Shown one piece after another: positions 1-7,261 of a stretch of 14,539 nt of DNA (within the stretch, counting starts at the first letter, position 1; every line of letters starts with the position of its first letter). Source of the DNA: Pseudomonadota bacterium (GTDB lineage: Bacteria; Pseudomonadota; Alphaproteobacteria; Rhodobacterales; Rhodobacteraceae). Made by a program: the position numbers and the translations under genes. The DNA lies in contig JAQBUS010000012.1 in the NCBI GenBank assembly GCA_027623875.1, forward strand, positions 1 through 14,539, in the 5' to 3' direction. The notes below the pieces were generated by a model. The model had not been told where the DNA came from, did not search any database, and saw only the letters and a list, made by a program, of their open reading frames with translations.

Positions 1-411
1 TTAACTTAGATCGAGACGAGGCAATGCCTCTATTAGAACAAAAGCTTGCGCCCAAGGATAGTCATCCGTCAACGTCACATGAATCACTGGCTCATAGCCT
101 TTCGGGGTTAAAAAATCCAGCCGCCTTTTGGCCCAACCGTTGAGCTTCATGGTGGGTTGGCCGGTGCTAAGATTACTAACAGTCATATCCTTCCAGGAAA
201 TGCCCATCCTAAGACCTGTTCCGAGAGCCTTAGAGCAAGCTTCTTTAGCAGCCCAACGCTTAGCGTACGTGCCAGCAAAGTTTTCTCTATTTTCTGCCCT
301 GGCCTGTTCTTCCTTAGTAAAAACCCTATTACGAAACCTATCTCCAAATCGCTCCAAAGTTGATGCTATTCTATCGATATTTGCTAAATCAGTACCAATT
401 CCAATTATCAT
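1..411 (-). CDS. acpS: Holo-[acyl-carrier-protein] synthase
   Basis: Transfers the 4'-phosphopantetheine arm of CoA to a serine of apo-acyl carrier protein, switching on fatty acid synthesis in the cytoplasm. The 136-residue protein opens with MIIGIGTDL; D8 and E57 (in the WAAKEA motif) match the two Mg2+-binding acids of the AcpS family, and the length is close to the usual 120-140. I start it at 411, not at the in-frame ATG at 468. The family begins exactly at MIIGIGTD, a GAGAG ribosome site (416-420) lies just upstream, and the longer version would run back into pdxJ. The stop codon is the first triplet of the window, so the gene is complete. It lies 31 bases after pdxJ on the same strand, probably in one transcript, and in this class is usually followed by lepB-rnc-era, outside the window. 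Confidence 0.96.
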   Translation of the reverse strand: MIIGIGTDLANIDRIASTLERFGDRFRNRVFTKEEQARAENRENFAGTYAKRWAAKEACSKALGTGLRMGISWKDMTVSNLSTGQPTMKLNGWAKRRLDFLTPKGYEPVIHVTLTDDYPWAQAFVLIEALPRLDLS

Positions 412-442
412 TTTTCTCTCATTTAATTTGATTATATCTATA

Positions 443-1198
443 TTAAAGAAACAAACCTCTAGATTCATCCATTAAGCGCCTCATTTCGGAAATCGTAGAT
501 TGCAGCCCACTGAATATTGCTTCTCCTACTAGAAAGTGCCCTATATTTAACTCTACAAGTTCGGGGAACTCGGCAATTGCTACTACGGTCTCATAAGTTA
601 AGCCATGGCCAGCATGCACCTCTAAGCCCAAACTATCAGCATACGCAGCCATCTCTCGTAAGCGCTTAAGTTCCGCATCTCTTTCCTCAAAATGACCCTC
701 AGCATGGAGATCACAATATGCGCCTGTGTGAAGTTCAATAACCTGTGCCCCTATACGATTAGCAGCTTCTATTTGCCTTTGGTCTGCCGCAATAAAAATG
801 GATACGCGACTTCCAGCTTCTTGCAACGGGGCAATAAAGTGAGCTAATTTATTCTCTTCCCGCGCGACCTCAAGTCCACCTTCAGTTGTTCTCTCTTCTC
901 TTTTCTCCGGAACAAGGCAGACAGCGTGAGGTTTATATTTCAATGCTATTTTTTGCATTTCATATGTTGCGGCCATTTCAAAGTTAAGTGGTATTTTTAA
1001 ATTTTTTACCAAGCTTTCTATGTCTTTATCTGTAATATGTCTTCTGTCTTCTCTGAGATGGGCTGTTATACCGTCAGCGCCTGCAGCTTCTGCCATTTTA
1101 GCAGCTCTAGTTGGATCCGGGAAAAAACCACCTCGCGCATTCCGAACAGTTGCAACGTGATCGATATTCACTCCTAATCTTAATTTTGTTTTGTTCAT
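443..1198 (-). CDS. pdxJ: Pyridoxine 5'-phosphate synthase
   Basis: Condenses 1-deoxy-D-xylulose 5-phosphate with 3-amino-2-oxopropyl phosphate to give pyridoxine 5'-phosphate, the last ring-forming step of the DXP-dependent vitamin B6 pathway. The 251-residue protein is a full-length TIM barrel. N-terminal GVNIDHVATVRNARG (residues 9-23), the HLREDRRH active-site block (47-54), CLVPEKREERTTEGG in the middle, HAGHGLTYE and the C-terminal ELNIGHFLVGEAI are all family signatures. The ATG at 1198 has AGGA at 1207-1210 as a plausible ribosome site. A 130-base gap separates it from the upstream DUF2062 gene, so pdxJ-acpS may have its own promoter. Its product is the cofactor of PLP enzymes such as the PatB-like protein further right. 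Confidence 0.97.
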   Translation of the reverse strand: MNKTKLRLGVNIDHVATVRNARGGFFPDPTRAAKMAEAAGADGITAHLREDRRHITDKDIESLVKNLKIPLNFEMAATYEMQKIALKYKPHAVCLVPEKREERTTEGGLEVAREENKLAHFIAPLQEAGSRVSIFIAADQRQIEAANRIGAQVIELHTGAYCDLHAEGHFEERDAELKRLREMAAYADSLGLEVHAGHGLTYETVVAIAEFPELVELNIGHFLVGEAIFSGLQSTISEMRRLMDESRGLFL

Positions 1199-1208
1199 CG
1201 ACAGATCC

Positions 1209-1263
1209 TAACTTAGCATTATTGGTATATCATATATGTTTATTAGCATAACTTAACATTATT
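1209..1263. repeat. Imperfect 15-bp direct repeat upstream of pdxJ
   Basis: Two copies of a 15-base word, at 1209-1223 and 1249-1263, differ at one base (taacttagcattatt and taacttaacattatt) and start exactly 40 bases apart. They lie in the 130-base gap before pdxJ, where a pdxJ-acpS promoter would be expected. A paired operator is possible, but the words are AT-rich and chance similarity in this base composition is a real alternative. Confidence 0.25.
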
Positions 1264-1328
1264 AAATTATTTACCCAAAATTATTGCCCCTTAAAGGCTG
1301 CTGTCCCTTGTTATGATAATAATCCAGA

Positions 1329-1952
1329 TTAGGATCGGTCTTTTTTCTTCCTAAACTTAGATATTTTCTTTTTTATGAAACCCCGGCGCCTATTTTGGTA
1401 GGCTGAAATTAAAGGGAAGCTTATAAAATAACATAGGCATGCAAACGTAATCCCTGGAATGATACACCCTACAGAATACGGCAGAAACACGTCATAAAAA
1501 AAGATTTCCAATCGATGCCAGGTAAATTCTTGGCTTGAGAACAAGGCAATAATATTATTGCCCAGATCATCCCAAGCACCCGAAAAATTTTCTAAGGCCC
1601 TATTTTTAAAAGATGAATGGGTACCTAAAATTACGTCTCCAAGTTCTAAAGATATTATTCCTATCGGCACGTAAGTTAAGGGGTTGCCAAAAAAGGTGCC
1701 TGTTAAAGATGCTAAAATATTTCCTCTAAGCAATCTTGCGATCAGAAAGGCTATTACAAAATGAAACCCATAAAATGGTGTAAAAGATGCAAACACGCCT
1801 GCGGAAAGCCCTAATGATATGCTATGTGGAGAATCTGGTAAACGTTTTAACCGATATGTGATATACTCAAAAGCTCTATTCCATCCACCCAAAGGCCATA
1901 GCAAGTGCCGGAGCCACACTATCCATGTTTTTGGTGTACGTCGTTTAAACAA
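1329..1952 (-). CDS. DUF2062 domain membrane protein
   Basis: A 207-residue protein of the DUF2062 family, whose function is unknown. Visible features are a basic N-terminus (KRRTPKTW), the conserved core SPHSISLGLSAGVFASFTPF (41-60) leading into a hydrophobic segment, the GTFFGNPLTYVPI motif (85-97), a second hydrophobic stretch at about 155-183, and a strongly basic tail (RRRGFIKKKISKFRKKKDR). It is probably an inner-membrane protein with both ends charged. The start codon is TTG: an AAAAGGA ribosome site at 1960-1966 is 7 bases upstream, the protein has no internal methionine, and the family N-terminus aligns here. It follows rsh by 26 bases and sits in the rsh-DUF2062-pdxJ-acpS order known from other alphaproteobacteria, so co-transcription with rsh is likely. 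No catalytic motif is visible. Confidence 0.9.
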   Translation of the reverse strand: MFKRRTPKTWIVWLRHLLWPLGGWNRAFEYITYRLKRLPDSPHSISLGLSAGVFASFTPFYGFHFVIAFLIARLLRGNILASLTGTFFGNPLTYVPIGIISLELGDVILGTHSSFKNRALENFSGAWDDLGNNIIALFSSQEFTWHRLEIFFYDVFLPYSVGCIIPGITFACLCYFISFPLISAYQNRRRGFIKKKISKFRKKKDRS

Positions 1953-1959
1953 TCTACAA

Positions 1960-1966
1960 TCCTTTT
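1960..1966 (-). promoter_or_regulatory. Ribosome binding site fixing a TTG start (DUF2062 gene)
   Basis: Read on the minus strand this is AAAAGGA, 7 bases before the TTG at 1952. It decides the start, since no ATG is available in frame. Confidence 0.7.
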
Positions 1967-1978
1967 CTAGAAACTTAA

Positions 1979-4111
1979 TTAATTCAAATACGGCTTTAAT
2001 GCTATGTCTCTATGTCTCTCCAAAGCGGCCACATCGGTATCGGCCTCAATTGCTATCATAATTCCATGAAGGTGTTCAAAATCGCTCACATCAACATCAA
2101 CTAAAATACGGAAATAATCTGGCTTCCTATCAATAAAGTGAAGGTCTGAGATATTTGCTCTTTGTTCTCCGATTAATGAACATATTCTTCCTAAAACTCC
2201 AGAATCATTCCCGATAGTAATATTTAAGGTTACTGTGTTAGTCGCAGAATGTTTGCCTGTATCCCAATGCACATCGACCCACCGATTTGGATGCTCTTCA
2301 AGCTCCATCAAAGCGCCACAATCAATCGAATGCACAAACACTCCATCCCCTTTATGTTTAATTCCAACGATCCTCTCGGGTGGGACAGGCAAGCAACACC
2401 GCGACCTCTTAACGTGAACTCCACTTGGCAAACCGATTACTGCGCGCATCGGATCCAGGGGCTCTATTCCTGACTTTTTTACTAAATCCGGATAAATTGC
2501 ATTAACAACGTCCTTAGACGACAAGTCCGTAGAGCCAACCAACTCTAACAAGTTAGATACATCTTTTAGGTTAAGTTCCTTTGCTGCTATCGTTAACGCC
2601 TTTTCAGTGGATCTCTTGCCAATATGTTCAAAAGCAGAGCGAACTAGCTCTCTACCAAGCTTAATAAAAGAATCTTTATGCTCTTCTCTAAGAGATCTAC
2701 GGATAGCCGATTTGGCTCTCCCCGTAACGACAATATCGTTCCAAGTGGGTTGCGGTTTTTGGTTACCTGCCGTAATAATAGTCACAGATTGTCCATTGCG
2801 AAGCCTTGTCCAAAGGGGCACCCTCAATCCATTCACGTTTGCTCCAACACATGAATTACCAATGCGTGTATGAATAGCATAGGCGAAATCTAGTGGCGTA
2901 GCACCCCGTGGTAGCTTAATGACCTCTCCTTTTGGAGAAAAGCAAAATACCTGATCCGTATACATTTCAAGCTGCACATGCTCTAAAAACTCCTCATGAT
3001 CTTCTGGATGTCCTATGCGGTCATTCATATTAGAAACCCAAGTCGAAGGATCTATAGTAAATGGATTATTGACTCGCATACCGTCTCTGTAAGACCAATG
3101 TGCTGCAACACCTGTTTCAGCAACATCATGCATTTGCCGAGTCCTAATTTGTACTTCGACTTGTGTACCATCCCTCCCAGAAACCGTGGTGTGAATAGAA
3201 CGGTACCCGTTTGATTTTGGTTGACTAATATAGTCTTTAAATCTCCCAGGGACTGATCTCCATCTCTGATGAATAGCACCCAATGTACGATAGCAATCAT
3301 CTTCTGAGATCGTAATTATCCGAAATCCGTATATATCTGAAAGTTGAGAAAACCCTTGTTTTTTTTCTTCCATTTTTCTCCATACAGAATAAGGTTTCTT
3401 GGCCCTCCCAAAGACCTCACTGGTTATATTAGCTTTTTCCAGCTCAAATTTAATATCTTCAGTAATTTTTGGCACAACTCGGCCAGTTTGCTTTTGTAAA
3501 GTAATAAAGCGTCTTATTATTGATGCTCTAGCCTTGGGATTCAGAACCCTAAACGCAAGGTCCTCGAGCTCTTCTCTCATCCAATGCATGCCTATTCGTC
3601 CTGCTAAAGGTGCAAAAACATCCATTGTCTCAATCGATTTTTTCTGCTGTTTCTCAGGACTCATGTGCTTTATAGTTCGCATATTATGAAGACGATCAGC
3701 CAACTTAACTAAAATAACGCGTAAATCCTTAGACATAGCCATAAAAAGTTTTCGGAAGTTCTCAGCCTGTTTAGTCTGGCTAGAATTTAGCTGGAGGTTC
3801 GTTAAGTTTGTAACTCCCTCAACTAAACCCACTATTTCTGGACCAAAAATTTTTTCGACCTCATTATACGTCGATTTAGTATCCTCTAAAGTATCATGCA
3901 GGAGAGCTGTAATAATAGTTGCATCATCTAACCGTTGTTCTGTTAATAGGGCAGCGACACTTACGGGATGCATAAAATATGGTTCTCCAGATCTCCTAAG
4001 TTGACCTCGGTGCATATTTTTTGAATACTGATAAGCTTGGGTTATAAGTTGATAATTTGTTTTAGGATTATAAGCTTTAATCAGGCCGATAAGCTCATTG
4101 ACTTTAATCAT
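1979..4111 (-). CDS. rsh: Bifunctional (p)ppGpp synthetase/hydrolase, RelA/SpoT family
   Basis: Makes and degrades the alarmone (p)ppGpp, the stringent-response signal. At 710 residues it has the full long-RSH layout. The HD hydrolase domain comes first, with H48, H72-D73, E76-D77 and D139 as metal and catalytic residues. The synthetase domain follows, with YGFRI (261-265), RFKD (290-293), NGYRSIHT (301-308) and VEVQIRT. Then come a TGS domain (about 388-448) and a C-terminal ACT domain (about 628-695). The RFKD form of the synthetase motif is the type found in bifunctional enzymes, while synthetase-only RelA has acidic residues there, and the hydrolase residues are intact; I therefore infer both activities. 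It is the only RSH gene seen here. It starts 28 bases after rpoZ. The ribosome site is weak (a GGGGCTGGC stretch upstream of ATG), so translation may depend partly on rpoZ. Confidence 0.96.
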   Translation of the reverse strand: MIKVNELIGLIKAYNPKTNYQLITQAYQYSKNMHRGQLRRSGEPYFMHPVSVAALLTEQRLDDATIITALLHDTLEDTKSTYNEVEKIFGPEIVGLVEGVTNLTNLQLNSSQTKQAENFRKLFMAMSKDLRVILVKLADRLHNMRTIKHMSPEKQQKKSIETMDVFAPLAGRIGMHWMREELEDLAFRVLNPKARASIIRRFITLQKQTGRVVPKITEDIKFELEKANITSEVFGRAKKPYSVWRKMEEKKQGFSQLSDIYGFRIITISEDDCYRTLGAIHQRWRSVPGRFKDYISQPKSNGYRSIHTTVSGRDGTQVEVQIRTRQMHDVAETGVAAHWSYRDGMRVNNPFTIDPSTWVSNMNDRIGHPEDHEEFLEHVQLEMYTDQVFCFSPKGEVIKLPRGATPLDFAYAIHTRIGNSCVGANVNGLRVPLWTRLRNGQSVTIITAGNQKPQPTWNDIVVTGRAKSAIRRSLREEHKDSFIKLGRELVRSAFEHIGKRSTEKALTIAAKELNLKDVSNLLELVGSTDLSSKDVVNAIYPDLVKKSGIEPLDPMRAVIGLPSGVHVKRSRCCLPVPPERIVGIKHKGDGVFVHSIDCGALMELEEHPNRWVDVHWDTGKHSATNTVTLNITIGNDSGVLGRICSLIGEQRANISDLHFIDRKPDYFRILVDVDVSDFEHLHGIMIAIEADTDVAALERHRDIALKPYLN

Positions 4112-4139
4112 AAAAAAGCCAGCCCCATATATCTAAATT

Positions 4140-4493
4140 CTATTTTTCGGATTGAGCATCCATTAAAGCTCTTAAGAGATTCTCCTCGGACATCTCTTCA
4201 CTAATAGCGGTGTCATCTTCTACACCCATCAGTAGCGCCATTTCATCATCTTCAATTTCATCTACCTCGATTTGATTTTGATTGCTTTCTATTAAACGCT
4301 CTCTAAGTTCATCTGCGGTTTGAGTTTCGTCAGCAATTTCTCTGAGGCTTACAACAGGGTTCTTATCATTATCTCTCATAACAGTAATAGAAGATCCTAA
4401 AGATATCTCTCTAGCCCTATGAGCAGCCAACATAACCAACTCAAAACGATTAGGTACTTTATCGATGCAATCTTCAACCGTCACACGGGCCAT
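4140..4493 (-). CDS. rpoZ: DNA-directed RNA polymerase omega subunit
   Basis: Small subunit that helps fold and assemble the beta' subunit of RNA polymerase; in bacteria with this subunit it also forms part of a ppGpp-binding site. The 117-residue protein has the typical start MARVTVEDCIDKVPNRFELV, then AAHRAREI (23-30), PVVSLREIADETQ (46-58) and an acidic C-terminal tail, as in alphaproteobacterial omega proteins. The ATG at 4493 has a GGAG ribosome site about 6 bases upstream. Its position directly before rsh pairs the polymerase target with the ppGpp enzyme, an arrangement conserved in many proteobacteria. The gap to folK upstream is 75 bases, so a separate promoter is possible. Confidence 0.97.
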   Translation of the reverse strand: MARVTVEDCIDKVPNRFELVMLAAHRAREISLGSSITVMRDNDKNPVVSLREIADETQTADELRERLIESNQNQIEVDEIEDDEMALLMGVEDDTAISEEMSEENLLRALMDAQSEK

Positions 4494-4568
4494 TATAAAC
4501 TCCAGCTAATTTAAAGTAATCAATAGTGACGCTACTATTCTTTCATTTCAGTAATTACAACAAAAAAA

Positions 4569-5153
4569 TTAGTTAATTTCAATCTTAATTCTCTTAACCG
4601 CTTTATGTTCTTTTTCTGAAAAATTAGAGAGCAACTCTTCAATATTTTTTTTAAAAACTGGATGAGACCAGTTTAATGCCACATCTCTGAGAGGCAAAAG
4701 CACAAACAATCTATCTTGAATTCGTGGGTGGGGCAGTATTAAGGAAGCAGGGGCCTCTTCGTATTGTTTTTTTAACGACAAATTAGCCCACTTTAAAAAG
4801 CCTTCCGTGTTTGGAATAATCTGATTCCCGAATGATATAAGATCAAGGTCTAATGTTCTGGATCCCCACCGCTTGAATCGTTTCCTTTCACACAAGTTTT
4901 CAATTTGGTGCAGCTTAATCATAAGCTCGTTCACATTTAGCTTTGTCTGAAACTTTGCAACTGCATTTACATAATCTGGTCCATTTCCAGCAGGGAATGC
5001 TTGAGATAAATAGAAATCGCTTACTTTTAATAGTTTTGTAGATTTTTCTTGAAGTTTTTCTATGGAATACAAAATTGTTTCTCTGGGTGACCCAAACTTG
5101 GACTCATAGTTACTACCAAATGCAACTAGTGCTGACTCAAAAGAATCTTTCAT
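4569..5153 (-). CDS. folK: 2-amino-4-hydroxy-6-hydroxymethyldihydropteridine pyrophosphokinase
   Basis: Transfers pyrophosphate from ATP to 6-hydroxymethyl-7,8-dihydropterin, a step in folate synthesis just before dihydropteroate synthase. The 194-residue protein shows the HPPK signatures: ALVAFGSN near the N-terminus (8-15), then RWGSRTLDLDLI (95-106), where D102 and D104 are the Mg2+ ligands, and LPHPRIQDRLFVLLPL (140-155). The usual proline of the WGPRTLDLD block is serine here. The roughly 20-residue stretch between the DLDL motif and LPHPR is longer than in E. coli but usual for this class. ATG at 5153 is preceded by a weak GGA. It is the first gene of the leftward cluster; dihydropteroate synthase is not nearby. 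Confidence 0.93.
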   Translation of the reverse strand: MKDSFESALVAFGSNYESKFGSPRETILYSIEKLQEKSTKLLKVSDFYLSQAFPAGNGPDYVNAVAKFQTKLNVNELMIKLHQIENLCERKRFKRWGSRTLDLDLISFGNQIIPNTEGFLKWANLSLKKQYEEAPASLILPHPRIQDRLFVLLPLRDVALNWSHPVFKKNIEELLSNFSEKEHKAVKRIKIEIN

Positions 5154-5345
5154 TTTTTTTCCATAAAAATTAAGAGAAGTAATTTAACTTTATTAATAAG
5201 TTTGGTAAGTCGATTTAGAATAAATTTAAATATTTCGAGATACCTTTTAACTTTAAATTATAATCCTTAAACTAACATCGTGAATACACAAAATACTAAA
5301 TTTATTAAGTAATTTATTCTAGTTTAATATTTTAATTGGAAAAAT
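5154..5345. promoter_or_regulatory. Divergent folK / ispH promoter region
   Basis: This 192-base AT-rich gap separates two divergent transcription units and must hold both promoters. An exact -10 consensus TATAAT lies at 5259-5264 on the plus strand. The self-complementary surroundings give another TATAAT on the minus strand at 5257-5262. On the minus side a TTCACG at 5279-5284, 16 bases away, is a fair -35 for folK; no good -35 is visible for the plus-strand copy. I see no ORF, hairpin or repeat of note. The ispH ribosome site GGA is at 5338-5340. Confidence 0.4.
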
Positions 5346-6296
5346 ATGTCAAAACCAGTCTTAAAGATATATCTTGCGGCTCCTAGAGGTTTTTGTGCTG
5401 GCGTCGACCGAGCAATAAAAATGGTGGAGCTAGCTTTGGAAAAATGGGGCAAGCCTGTTTATGTTCGTCACGAAATTGTACATAATAAGTTTGTTGTCGA
5501 TCAACTTTGCGCAAAAGGCGCTGTCTTCGTTGAGGAGTTGAAAGATTGTCCTGACGATCGCCCAGTAATTTTTTCTGCACACGGAGTGCCAAAATCTGTT
5601 TTAGAAGAAGCAAAAAATAGAGCTCTGACATTTGTGGACGCAACATGCCCCTTAGTCACGAAAGTTCATACTGAAGCAGAACGCCACAGCTCTCTAGGCA
5701 GACAGCTTGTTATGATCGGACATCAAGGTCACCCAGAGACCATAGGAACTATGGGTCAACTACCAAAAGGTGAAGTAATGCTAGTTGAGAAAGTGAGTGA
5801 TATAGATTCGGTTACTCCAAAAGATGAAAAAAAACTGGCGTTTATAACTCAAACCACTCTTTCTGTTGACGACACAAGCGAAGTTATTTCAGCTCTCCAA
5901 GCAAGATTTCCACAAATTGTTGGCCCTCACAAAGAGGATATTTGCTATGCGACTACAAACAGACAGGCAGCAGTAAAGGCAATTGCCTCTAAAACCAGCA
6001 GGATACTGGTAATTGGGGCTCCTAATTCATCTAACTCAAATCGTTTAGTTGAGGTAGGACTGAGAGCAGGATGCACGTATGCTCAGTTGATTCAGGGAGC
6101 CCACGAAATTGATTGGGAAAATTTAACCGGGATAAACTCCATAGGTTTAACAGCTGGAGCATCTGCCCCCGATCAATTGATAGATCAAGTTATAGAGGCG
6201 TTTAAGAAAAAGTTCAAAGTAACGGTTGAAATAATTGAGACTGCAGTAGAAAATATCGAATTCAAAGTTCCTAAAGTTCTTCGAGAAAATACATGA
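5346..6296 (+). CDS. ispH: 4-hydroxy-3-methylbut-2-enyl diphosphate reductase
   Basis: Last enzyme of the non-mevalonate isoprenoid pathway: reduces HMBPP to isopentenyl and dimethylallyl diphosphate using an iron-sulfur cluster. The 316-residue protein is full length. C17 (in APRGFCAGVDRAI), C101 (in DATCPLV) and C200 (in DICYATTNRQ) are the three cluster cysteines. H46, H79 and H129 are the expected substrate-binding histidines, E131 (GHPETIG) the catalytic acid, and APNSSNSNRL (225-234) the diphosphate-binding loop. The TGA overlaps the ATG of the next gene by 4 bases (ATGA at 6293-6296), so the two are translationally coupled. It heads a three-gene unit with the DUF3429 gene and rnhA. Confidence 0.97.
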   Translation: MSKPVLKIYLAAPRGFCAGVDRAIKMVELALEKWGKPVYVRHEIVHNKFVVDQLCAKGAVFVEELKDCPDDRPVIFSAHGVPKSVLEEAKNRALTFVDATCPLVTKVHTEAERHSSLGRQLVMIGHQGHPETIGTMGQLPKGEVMLVEKVSDIDSVTPKDEKKLAFITQTTLSVDDTSEVISALQARFPQIVGPHKEDICYATTNRQAAVKAIASKTSRILVIGAPNSSNSNRLVEVGLRAGCTYAQLIQGAHEIDWENLTGINSIGLTAGASAPDQLIDQVIEAFKKKFKVTVEIIETAVENIEFKVPKVLRENT

Positions 6297-6766
6297 CGCG
6301 TGTCCCAAAAGCAGCACTCTTAATTAGCTCTCTAGGTCTGGTTCCCTTTTTTCTTTGTGCCTCTCTAATCTTTCTTCAAAGCCATAACCCTAACTCTCCA
6401 ATTATTTTGGCAGATAACGTTGAAATAAAAAAAGTTTTGGTTGTCTATGGTGCTATAATATTGAGTTTTATGTCAGGAACTCTATGGGGCTTTGCAGCGA
6501 GTAACCCCTCTAATAAATCTAATAAGGTTTATGCTTTAAGCGTTATTCCTGCACTAATCTCTATACCAATAATACCAGGGCATTTCTTTTCTTTAGGGTA
6601 CTATCCTAAACTTTCGCTAATTTACCTCTTAACTTGCTTCATAACAATTTTGTTGCTTGACAGTTATTTCTTTTTGAAAAAACTTGCGCCAAGATGGTGG
6701 ATGAAATTACGTATACCCCTGACTCTATTAGTTAGTGGGTGTCTCTTAATCGGAATAATGATGTAA
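6293..6766 (+). CDS. DUF3429 family membrane protein
   Basis: A 157-residue, very hydrophobic protein with about five likely membrane segments (roughly 8-28, 48-66, 80-98, 104-127 and 138-155). It fits the DUF3429 family: an N-terminal LGLVPF, the core YGAIILSFMSGTLWGFA (52-68; family form YGAxILSFLGGxxWG), and a C-terminal aspartate plus PRWWMKLRIPLTLLV (133-147). The function of this family is not known to me. The start ATG lies inside the ispH stop (ATGA), and the stop TAA shares one base with the rnhA start, so it is locked into an ispH-DUF3429-rnhA unit. In many alphaproteobacteria the gene between ispH and rnhA is thrB (homoserine kinase); this protein is unrelated to thrB and only takes its place. 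Confidence 0.85.
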   Translation: MTRVPKAALLISSLGLVPFFLCASLIFLQSHNPNSPIILADNVEIKKVLVVYGAIILSFMSGTLWGFAASNPSNKSNKVYALSVIPALISIPIIPGHFFSLGYYPKLSLIYLLTCFITILLLDSYFFLKKLAPRWWMKLRIPLTLLVSGCLLIGIMM

Positions 6767-7218
6767 TGAATATTAAAATATACACAGATGGTGCTTGCTC
6801 TGGAAACCCCGGACCAGGAGGTTGGGGCGCCCTAATCATTGCATCGAAAGACAGTAGGGTTTTGAAAGAGTTAGAATTAAAAGGTGGCGAAAAGGCCACG
6901 ACTAATAATCGAATGGAATTAATCGCTGCAATAAGAGCCCTTGAAAGCTTAGATCGCCAATCGAAGATTACAATTCACACTGACAGTACATATGTTAAGG
7001 ACGGAATTTCCAAATGGTTGCCAAATTGGAAACTTAATGGCTGGAAAACCGCTGCAAAAAAAAGCGTTAAGAATGAGGACCTCTGGAAACAATTAGATCA
7101 AGCGTCATCAAAACATATAGTAAAATGGGAATGGGTTAAAGGACACTCCGGTCATATTGAAAATGAGCGGGTGGATATATTGGCAAAAACTGGAATGATC
7201 CCATACCAAAAAACATAA
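6766..7218 (+). CDS. rnhA: Ribonuclease HI
   Basis: Cuts the RNA strand of RNA-DNA hybrids, removing primers and R-loops. The 150-residue protein has the complete catalytic set: D8 (IYTDGACSGNPGPGGWG), E51 (NNRMELIAA), D73 (HTDSTYV), H127 (WVKGHSGH) and D137 (NERVDILA). The start is the ATG at 6766, which shares its A with the stop of the DUF3429 gene (TAATG); this matches the family N-terminus, which begins a few residues before YTDG. A GTG at 6739 would add nine residues with no family counterpart. A GGA at 6752-6754 is somewhat far, so coupling to the gene before is likely. It is the last gene of the ispH unit and is followed by a hairpin terminator. Confidence 0.96.
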   Translation: MNIKIYTDGACSGNPGPGGWGALIIASKDSRVLKELELKGGEKATTNNRMELIAAIRALESLDRQSKITIHTDSTYVKDGISKWLPNWKLNGWKTAAKKSVKNEDLWKQLDQASSKHIVKWEWVKGHSGHIENERVDILAKTGMIPYQKT

Positions 7219-7229
7219 ACAAGTCCATC

Positions 7230-7261
7230 TTGATTTAAACTTAAATCAAACTAATTTTTTT
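7230..7261 (+). terminator. Rho-independent terminator of the ispH-rnhA unit
   Basis: Nine-base arms TTGATTTAA (7230-7238) and TTAAATCAA (7241-7249) form a hairpin, followed by a run of seven T at 7255-7261. It lies 11 bases after the rnhA stop. The stem is A/T-rich and so not strong. It overlaps the stop codon and last codons of the convergent fmt gene. On the minus strand no T-run follows directly, so it serves mainly the plus-strand unit. Confidence 0.65.

Noticed and set aside
412..468. N-terminal extension of acpS overlapping the end of pdxJ
   Set aside because: The added 19 residues have no family counterpart and the ATG at 411 has its own ribosome site.
2996..3300. Short reading frames on either strand inside rsh
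   Set aside because: They are out of frame with a full-length conserved enzyme and have no recognisable domain.
6739..6765. GTG start for rnhA
   Set aside because: The ATG at 6766, coupled to the previous stop, gives the normal family N-terminus; the extra nine residues do not.
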